Source: an uncultured Elusimicrobia bacterium (GTDB taxonomy: Bacteria > Elusimicrobiota > Elusimicrobia > UBA1565 > UBA9628). From it: DNA of 64,000 bases. The DNA lies in assembly GCA_903830945.1 (NCBI GenBank), contig CAIKVT010000013.1:20900-84899 (forward strand), read 5' to 3'. Positions 59,436-64,000 of this stretch are shown here, piece by piece; positions within the stretch are counted from its first letter, which is position 1; each line of letters opens with the position of its first letter. The notes beneath the pieces were generated by a model, which saw only the letters and a list, made by a program, of their open reading frames with translations, searched no databases and had not been told where the DNA came from. Position numbers and translations under genes: made by a program.

Positions 59436-62234
59436 ATGCCAGCATCCATCATGTCCCGCAAGTCCAGCAACCCGTCGGCCAAGACCGTCAAGATCGGCAA
59501 GCCCGTTTACTTCTTCGGCGGCGGAAGATCCGACGGTGACGAGTCCATGAAGAACCTTTTGGGCGGCAAAGGCGCCAACCTCGCCGAGATGGCCGGCCAC
59601 CCCGACCTGCGCCTGCCCGTTCCCCCGGGATTCACCATCACCACCGAAGTCTGCACCTACTATTGGGCCAACAAGCGCACCTACCCCAAGGGCCTGCGCG
59701 AGCTGGTCAACGACAACCTCGCCCGCGTCGAGAAGCTGACCGGCAAGAAATTCGGCGACGCGCAGAACCCGCTGCTTGTCTCCGTGCGCTCCGGCGCGCG
59801 CAAGTCCATGCCCGGCATGATGGAGACCATCCTCAACTGCGGCCTCACCGAGGCCACCATCCCCGGGATGATCAGCCAGACCAAGAACGAACGCTTCGTC
59901 TACGACGCCTACCGGCGCCTGATCATGATGTACTCCGACGTGGTCATGGAGAAGGCCGCGAACATCACCCCGGCCGAGGACCAGGGCATCCGCAAGCAGC
60001 TCGAACGAGTCATGGACGAGGCCAAGAAGCGCAAGGGCGTCAAGCTCGACACCGAGCTCTCCGCCAGGGACCTCAAGGAGCTCTGCTCCAAGTTCAAGGC
60101 CAAGGTCCAGGAAGTCCTGGGCAAGCCTTTCCCGGACGAGCCCATGGAGCAGCTCTGGGGCTCGGTCAGCGCGGTCTTCGCCTCCTGGATGGGCAAGCGC
60201 GCCATCTCCTACCGCCGCATCGAAGGCATCCCCGAAGAGTGGGGCACCGCGGTCAACGTGCAGTCCATGGTCTTCGGCAACATGGGCGACGATTCGGCCA
60301 CGGGCGTGGGGTTCACCCGCAACCCGGGCACCGGCGACGCGCGCTTCTACGGCGAGTTCCTGGTCAACGCCCAGGGCGAAGACGTGGTGGCCGGCATCCG
60401 AACGCCTGAGCCCATCAACGAGGCCTCCCGCAGCGACCAGTCCCGCAACCTCAAGAGCCTCGAACAGCTCATGCCCGCGGTCTACAAGGAGCTCGCGGAC
60501 ATCGTCAAGCGCCTGGAGCAGCACTACCGGGACATGCTCGACATCGAGTTCACCATCGAGAGGGGCAAGCTCTACATGCTGCAGTGCCGCGTGGGCAAGC
60601 GCAACGGCCCCAGCGCGGTCCGCATCGCCCTCGACATGCTCAAGGAGAAGCTCATCAGCAAGGAAGAGGCCGTCATGCGCGTGACCCCCTCCCAGCTCGA
60701 CGAACTCCTGCACCCGATCGTGGACCCCAAGGCCGAGGCGACGCACAAGCCGCTAGGCAAGGGCCTGCCCGCGGGCCCGGGCGGCGCCAAGGGACAGATC
60801 GTGTTCACCGCGAACGAGGCCGTAGCTTGGGCCAAGAACGGAAAGAAGGTCATCCTGGTCCGCGAGGAGACCAACCCCGAAGACGTGGAGGGCATGCGCG
60901 CGGCGCAGGCCATCCTCACCGCCCGCGGCGGCATGACCTCGCACGCGGCCCTGGTGGCGCGCGGCTGGGGCAAGTGCTGCGTGGTCGGCTGCGGCTCTCT
61001 TGAGATCGACTCGCACAAGAGAACCATGAAGACCGAGGGCGGGCAGACCCTCAAGGAAGGCGACTGGATCACCCTGAACGGCTCCAAGGGCTTGGTCTAC
61101 GATGGCGAGCTGGCCATGCTCGACGCCAGCGAGTCCAACACGGTCCTGGAGGACTTCCTCAAGGTCTGCGACTCCATCCGCCGCCTGAAGATCCGCGCCA
61201 ACGCGGACACCCCGGAAGACGCCGCCCGGGCGCGCAAGTTCGGAGCCGAGGGCATCGGGCTTTTCCGCGTGGAGCACATGTTCTACGGCAAGGGCGCAGA
61301 GCAGCCTCTCTTCAAGCTGCGCAAGATGATCGTTTCCAAGACCGAGGCGGAGCGCCGCGCGGCCTTGGACGAGCTCTTCCCACACGTGAAGTCCGACATC
61401 AAGGCGACCCTCAGGGCCATGGCGGGCTTTCCGGTCACCATACGGACCATCGACCCGCCGCTGCACGAGTTCGTGCCTCATGAGGCCGAGAAGCTCGCCG
61501 AGCTGGCCAAGAGCCTCAACATCAGCCTCGACGAGCTGGAAAAGCGCGCCTCCGGCCTGCGCGAGTCCAACCCCATGATGGGACACCGCGGCGTGCGCCT
61601 GGGCATCACCTATCCTGAGGTGACCGAGATGCAGGTCCGGGCCATCTTCGAAGCCGCCGTCGAACTCGGCAAGGAAGGCGTCAAGACCCTGCCCGAGATC
61701 ATGATCCCGGTGGTCTGCGTGGAGACCGAGCTCAAGAACCAATACGCGCTCATCGAGAAGGTCTACGCCGAGGTGTGCAAGGCCAAGAATGTGAAGGCCA
61801 TCCCGCACCTGGTGGGCACCATGATCGAGATCCCCCGCGCCTGCATCGTGGCGGACCGTCTGGCGGAGTCGGCGCAGTTCTTCTCCTTCGGAACCAACGA
61901 CCTGACCCAGATGAGCTTCGGATTCTCGCGCGACGACACGGGCTCCTTCATGGGAGACTACCTCAAGCACGAGATCCTGCCGGCGGACCCCTTCCAGACC
62001 ATCGACCAGGACGGGGTGGGCGTGCTCATGCGCATGGGCGTGGAGCGCGGCCGCAAGACCCGCAAGGACATCAAGATCGGCATCTGCGGCGAGCACGGCG
62101 GCGAGCCCGCGAGCGTGGAGTTCTGCCACCAGCTCGGCTTCAGCTACGTCTCCTGCTCGCCCTTCCGGGTGCCCATCGCGACTTTGGCCGCAGCACAGTC
62201 CGTGGTCAAGGAGAAGCCGGGCAAGAAGAAGTAG
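59436..62234 (+). CDS. ppdK: Pyruvate, phosphate dikinase
   Basis: Interconverts pyruvate, ATP and phosphate with PEP, AMP and pyrophosphate, serving glycolysis with PPi or gluconeogenesis in anaerobes. The 932 residues are full length. The N-terminal ATP-grasp domain begins VYFFGGGRSDGDESMKNLLG and GKGANLAEMA. The phosphohistidine is His503 in GGMTSHAALVARG. The C-terminal TIM barrel has NPMMGHRGVRLGIT, GTNDLTQMSFGFSRDD and ICGEHGGEPASVEFCHQLG. AAAGGAGG nine bases before ATG 59436 fixes the start; the frame stays open upstream but lacks support there. Confidence 0.97.
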   Translation: MPASIMSRKSSNPSAKTVKIGKPVYFFGGGRSDGDESMKNLLGGKGANLAEMAGHPDLRLPVPPGFTITTEVCTYYWANKRTYPKGLRELVNDNLARVEKLTGKKFGDAQNPLLVSVRSGARKSMPGMMETILNCGLTEATIPGMISQTKNERFVYDAYRRLIMMYSDVVMEKAANITPAEDQGIRKQLERVMDEAKKRKGVKLDTELSARDLKELCSKFKAKVQEVLGKPFPDEPMEQLWGSVSAVFASWMGKRAISYRRIEGIPEEWGTAVNVQSMVFGNMGDDSATGVGFTRNPGTGDARFYGEFLVNAQGEDVVAGIRTPEPINEASRSDQSRNLKSLEQLMPAVYKELADIVKRLEQHYRDMLDIEFTIERGKLYMLQCRVGKRNGPSAVRIALDMLKEKLISKEEAVMRVTPSQLDELLHPIVDPKAEATHKPLGKGLPAGPGGAKGQIVFTANEAVAWAKNGKKVILVREETNPEDVEGMRAAQAILTARGGMTSHAALVARGWGKCCVVGCGSLEIDSHKRTMKTEGGQTLKEGDWITLNGSKGLVYDGELAMLDASESNTVLEDFLKVCDSIRRLKIRANADTPEDAARARKFGAEGIGLFRVEHMFYGKGAEQPLFKLRKMIVSKTEAERRAALDELFPHVKSDIKATLRAMAGFPVTIRTIDPPLHEFVPHEAEKLAELAKSLNISLDELEKRASGLRESNPMMGHRGVRLGITYPEVTEMQVRAIFEAAVELGKEGVKTLPEIMIPVVCVETELKNQYALIEKVYAEVCKAKNVKAIPHLVGTMIEIPRACIVADRLAESAQFFSFGTNDLTQMSFGFSRDDTGSFMGDYLKHEILPADPFQTIDQDGVGVLMRMGVERGRKTRKDIKIGICGEHGGEPASVEFCHQLGFSYVSCSPFRVPIATLAAAQSVVKEKPGKKK

Positions 62235-62253
62235 TTTTCGTCCAGCCTCGAAC

Positions 62254-62300
62254 AAGCCGCCCCGACAGGACGTCCCTGTCGGGGCGGCTTAATTTATTTG
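62254..62300 (+). terminator. Strong intrinsic terminator of ppdK
   Basis: AAGCCGCCCCGACAGG and CCTGTCGGGGCGGCTT form a perfect 16-bp stem (62254-62269 / 62275-62290) with a 5-base loop. It is followed by AATTTATTTG and begins 20 bases after the stop codon. Confidence 0.85.
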
Positions 62301-62454
62301 TAGGAAAGATTGCGCCACTTTGGCCAAGTCACCCAGCCTACATCTTCCGCTGAGCCCCCCATCTTCCGACTTCGGGCCCCGGTGGGCCAGACGAGACCGG
62401 CTCAGGCAACAGCCAGCCTAAGCGGCGGGCTTGTCATCGTCGCCGGGAGGATTG
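62301..62454. repeat. Dispersed intergenic repeat, copy 2 (hairpin degenerate)
   Basis: TAGGAAAGATTGCGCCACTT (62301) matches copy 1. It is followed by CTTCCGACTTCGGGCCCC (about 62363-62380), where the right arm of the hairpin is lost, and by a block 62405-62454 that ends in GCCGGGAGGATTG as in copy 1. The module order is the same as at 42.5 kb, with different spacers. Confidence 0.75.
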
Positions 62455-62739
62455 GTATAAGCGGTTGTCCGAGGCCAGGCTCTGTAGCACCATGCCCCCC
62501 TCATGGACCTCAAGTACCTGAACAGGAGCCCAGTGGCGGTGAAGTAGCGATTCCCTGCCTTGGGATCAATGCTGGGCATACCCTATCGCCGCCCCATCAG
62601 GGCCTGGTGGTATTACTCCCGCCACCCCTGGAAGGGGACGACGGGATTTGAACTTCGCAGAGGGCGACCCTCGATTTTGACATCCAGCACCCACTGAAGG
62701 TCATGGATCGGCACCGACATTCCCCGTCGTACCACAAAA
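62455..62739. other. Unassigned intergenic stretch
   Basis: About 285 bases between the repeat and the fic promoter. A frame running from the repeat to 62651 is Pro/Gly-rich and looks random. A segment at 62629-62652, read on the minus strand, resembles a tRNA 3' end but lacks the other arms. I can support no gene here. Confidence 0.4.
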
Positions 62740-62774
62740 TTGACTTTACGATAGACTTTATGTAAACTTTATGA
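62740..62774 (+). promoter_or_regulatory. Promoter and three tandem operator-like repeats before fic
   Basis: TTGACT (62740-62745) and TAAACT (62763-62768), 17 bases apart, form a likely promoter. GACTTTACG (62742), GACTTTATG (62754) and AACTTTATG (62765) are near-identical 9-mers spaced 12 and 11 bases apart. They cover the promoter and end just before the ATG at 62778, as expected for a repressor site. Confidence 0.5.
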
Positions 62775-62777
62775 ACA

Positions 62778-63776
62778 ATGTACTCTCCAAAATTCCATGT
62801 CGCACCCCGTGTTTACAAGCTCCTTGAGGAAATATCCACAATCAGGGAACAGCTGCGATCCTCTCTGGTCAAGGTGCCGTGGATCCCCTCTCTCGTCAGA
62901 GACGCAATGGCCCGCGCCGCGTGGGGGTCAACAGCGATCGAAGGCTGCACACTGTCCCTCGAAGCCATAAAAGGTCTCATGGAAGGGAAAGAGGCCCTCG
63001 GATATCCTGACCGCCACGTCCGAATGGCACAGAACTACCTGGATGCCCTAAATTGGCTCCACGAACGCAACCCGTCCCAAGAAATCCTTGAGAGAGATAT
63101 CCTGCATCTCCACAACATCATCGCCGAAGGCGCCGTGGATGACGGCCCTATCGGGTCATATCGGCGCAGCGACGTCAGGGCCGGCCTGCATGTGTGCCCA
63201 CCATGGCGGCAGGTGCCCCCGCTAACCAAGGACATGCTGGGCTGGCTCAATAAATCAGCCGGAGAGCTCCCGGCGGTTTTCTCATCCGCTATCCTGCATC
63301 TGCGCTTCGTTGAGATCCATCCCTTCAGGGATGGCAATGGCCGGGTGGGCAGAGCTCTCGCGACTTGGCAGCTCTATCGCATGGGGTTCGATACGCTCCA
63401 TGTGTTCGCCCTAGATGAAGTGCTGCTTGAGAACCGCGCCTTCTACATCAAGAACCTGCAACGCGTCCAAGTCGAGCGAGAGGACTTGGGTGGCTGGCTT
63501 GAATTCATGGCTGAAGCCGTCTTGGAAACGCTGGAACGGGTCCAGAAACGTATCCAGGCCCTGGGCTTGCCCGGGAAGGAACCTCTGTCCCTCACCCTGC
63601 GGCAAGAGAAGCTATTACGCCTGCTCCGCGAACGAGGCCCCCTCGCGATCCGCGAGATCGCCCGGGCTCTGCGCGTCACGCCCCCAGGAGCGCACTACGC
63701 CCTCAAGCCACTCCTGCGCACCGGGGCAATCAAAACCATCGGCACGCATAAGAGCACACGTTACTTGCTGCGCTGA
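62778..63776 (+). CDS. Fic family AMP-transferase with an N-terminal inhibitory helix and C-terminal winged helix
   Basis: A 332-residue cytoplasmic protein. The Fic motif HPFRDGNGRVGR (181-192) is complete, with the catalytic His and the phosphate-binding Gly/Asn residues, so it should transfer AMP from ATP to a protein. STAIEG (51-56) matches the class II inhibitory helix [ST]xxxE[GN], whose Glu blocks ATP until relieved. Residues ~270-332 form a winged helix (GPLAIREIARALRVTPPGAH, LLRTGAIKTIG), a frequent fusion that may bind the promoter repeats. No separate antitoxin gene is seen, consistent with the in-built inhibitor. No ribosome binding site precedes the ATG. Confidence 0.92.
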   Translation: MYSPKFHVAPRVYKLLEEISTIREQLRSSLVKVPWIPSLVRDAMARAAWGSTAIEGCTLSLEAIKGLMEGKEALGYPDRHVRMAQNYLDALNWLHERNPSQEILERDILHLHNIIAEGAVDDGPIGSYRRSDVRAGLHVCPPWRQVPPLTKDMLGWLNKSAGELPAVFSSAILHLRFVEIHPFRDGNGRVGRALATWQLYRMGFDTLHVFALDEVLLENRAFYIKNLQRVQVEREDLGGWLEFMAEAVLETLERVQKRIQALGLPGKEPLSLTLRQEKLLRLLRERGPLAIREIARALRVTPPGAHYALKPLLRTGAIKTIGTHKSTRYLLR

Positions 63777-63928
63777 CGCATGTCCATGCAACTGCGGATG
63801 GAGCTCGCCGATGCCAGCGCCCACCAAAGCACGTGGACAGAGACATCTTCAGGCGCGGGTTGTAGGAGAAATAACCCCGCTTTGAGCTCCTCGCCGCGCC
63901 AGGATCATCCCTTCGGCCTCCCCCCTTC

Positions 63929-64000
63929 CGACTTCGGGCCCCCTTGGGGCCCGAAGTCGCTATAATACAATAACACGGAGCCTGAAAAACCGCCGGCCGG
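63929..64000. repeat. Dispersed intergenic repeat, copy 3 (14-bp hairpin)
   Basis: CGACTTCGGGCCCC-CTT-GGGGCCCGAAGTCG is a perfect 14-bp stem (63929-63942 / 63946-63959). It is followed by CTATAATACAATAACACGGA and GCCTGAAAAACCGCC, closely matching the hairpin and tail of copy 1 (42520-42585). The copy runs to the window edge. The 152 bases between the Fic stop and the hairpin show nothing else. Confidence 0.8.

Noticed and set aside
62310..62651. Plus-strand frame across repeat copy 2
   Set aside because: It is Pro/Gly-rich without predicted structure, and its only similarity is to the repeat block itself.
62629..62652. Minus-strand segment resembling a tRNA 3' end (TTCAAATCCCGTC plus acceptor-like bases and CCA), a possible attachment site
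   Set aside because: The T-stem does not pair on its 5' side, the length to CCA is one base off, and no anticodon or D arm is present.
1..64000. CRISPR arrays, rRNA genes, complete tRNA genes, riboswitches
   Set aside because: I saw no regularly spaced direct repeats of CRISPR type, no rRNA-like stretch and no complete cloverleaf by eye; a covariance-model scan would be needed to exclude small RNAs.

Overview
The window is high-GC DNA, densely coded on both strands, from a diderm (Gram-negative type) bacterium. It encodes an autotransporter with a C-terminal outer-membrane barrel, a second predicted outer-membrane barrel, lipoproteins, and peptidoglycan hydrolases with signal peptides. ThyX instead of ThyA, pyruvate phosphate dikinase, GlgC, PhoH-YbeY, a giant alpha-2-macroglobulin and many small secreted proteins without clear families would fit an uncultured lineage such as Elusimicrobiota. 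That placement is an inference from gene style only; no rRNA or tRNA gene is visible to anchor it.

Layout. 1-6.2 kb: GNAT acetyltransferase, aspartate kinase, HEAT-repeat protein, secreted papain-like protease, GlgC. 6.3-17.7 kb: a 1992-residue alpha-2-macroglobulin with a CxEQ thioester motif, a cytidylate-kinase-like protein, a POT peptide transporter, a guanidino-modifying-enzyme homologue and two unrecognised proteins. 17.7-27.3 kb: a ten-gene same-strand run, mostly overlapping by ATGA or separated by a few bases, holding an FG-GAP-like exported protein, CheY-like receiver, exported CbiX-like protein, ThyX, adaptor-like protein, PhoH, YbeY, GT39-like membrane protein, dGTPase and a membrane protein. 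27.4-32.8 kb: an apparently exported HD-GYP protein, then a five-gene cassette (YtkA/FixH-like, outer-membrane barrel, FMN-bind-like, MacB/FtsX permease, ABC ATPase) behind a good sigma70-type promoter. 32.8-36.7 kb: a lower-GC patch with a gene remnant, a stand-alone Cache protein, an exported protein, a GT39 protein and a PPC/DUF296 protein.

38.4-50.8 kb is the most unusual part. An OPT transporter gene is followed by the last ~20 codons of a histidine kinase gene. About 12 kb later an intact kinase gene is preceded by an in-frame, internally deleted remnant of the OPT gene. The two junction copies lie in the same orientation and bracket a block with a metallophosphatase autotransporter, a chagasin-MliC double inhibitor, an IS91-type remnant fused to a CoA-binding-protein remnant, a thaumatin-like protein with two cysteine-rich inserts, and an amino-acid ABC operon. 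In that operon the solute-binding protein has swapped lobes and the ATPase carries an RsbW-like HATPase tail. I read this block as a candidate genomic island.

50.7-64 kb: receiver-histidine kinase, amidase, two secreted proteins, NagZ facing NamZ (peptidoglycan recycling), a degenerate class III cyclase, PpdK with a strong terminator, dispersed hairpin repeats, and a Fic protein with three tandem operator-like repeats at its start. Two envelope themes recur: proteolysis and its inhibition (papain-like protease, chagasin, alpha-2-macroglobulin) and peptidoglycan turnover and its protection (amidase, NagZ, NamZ, MliC-type lysozyme inhibitor).
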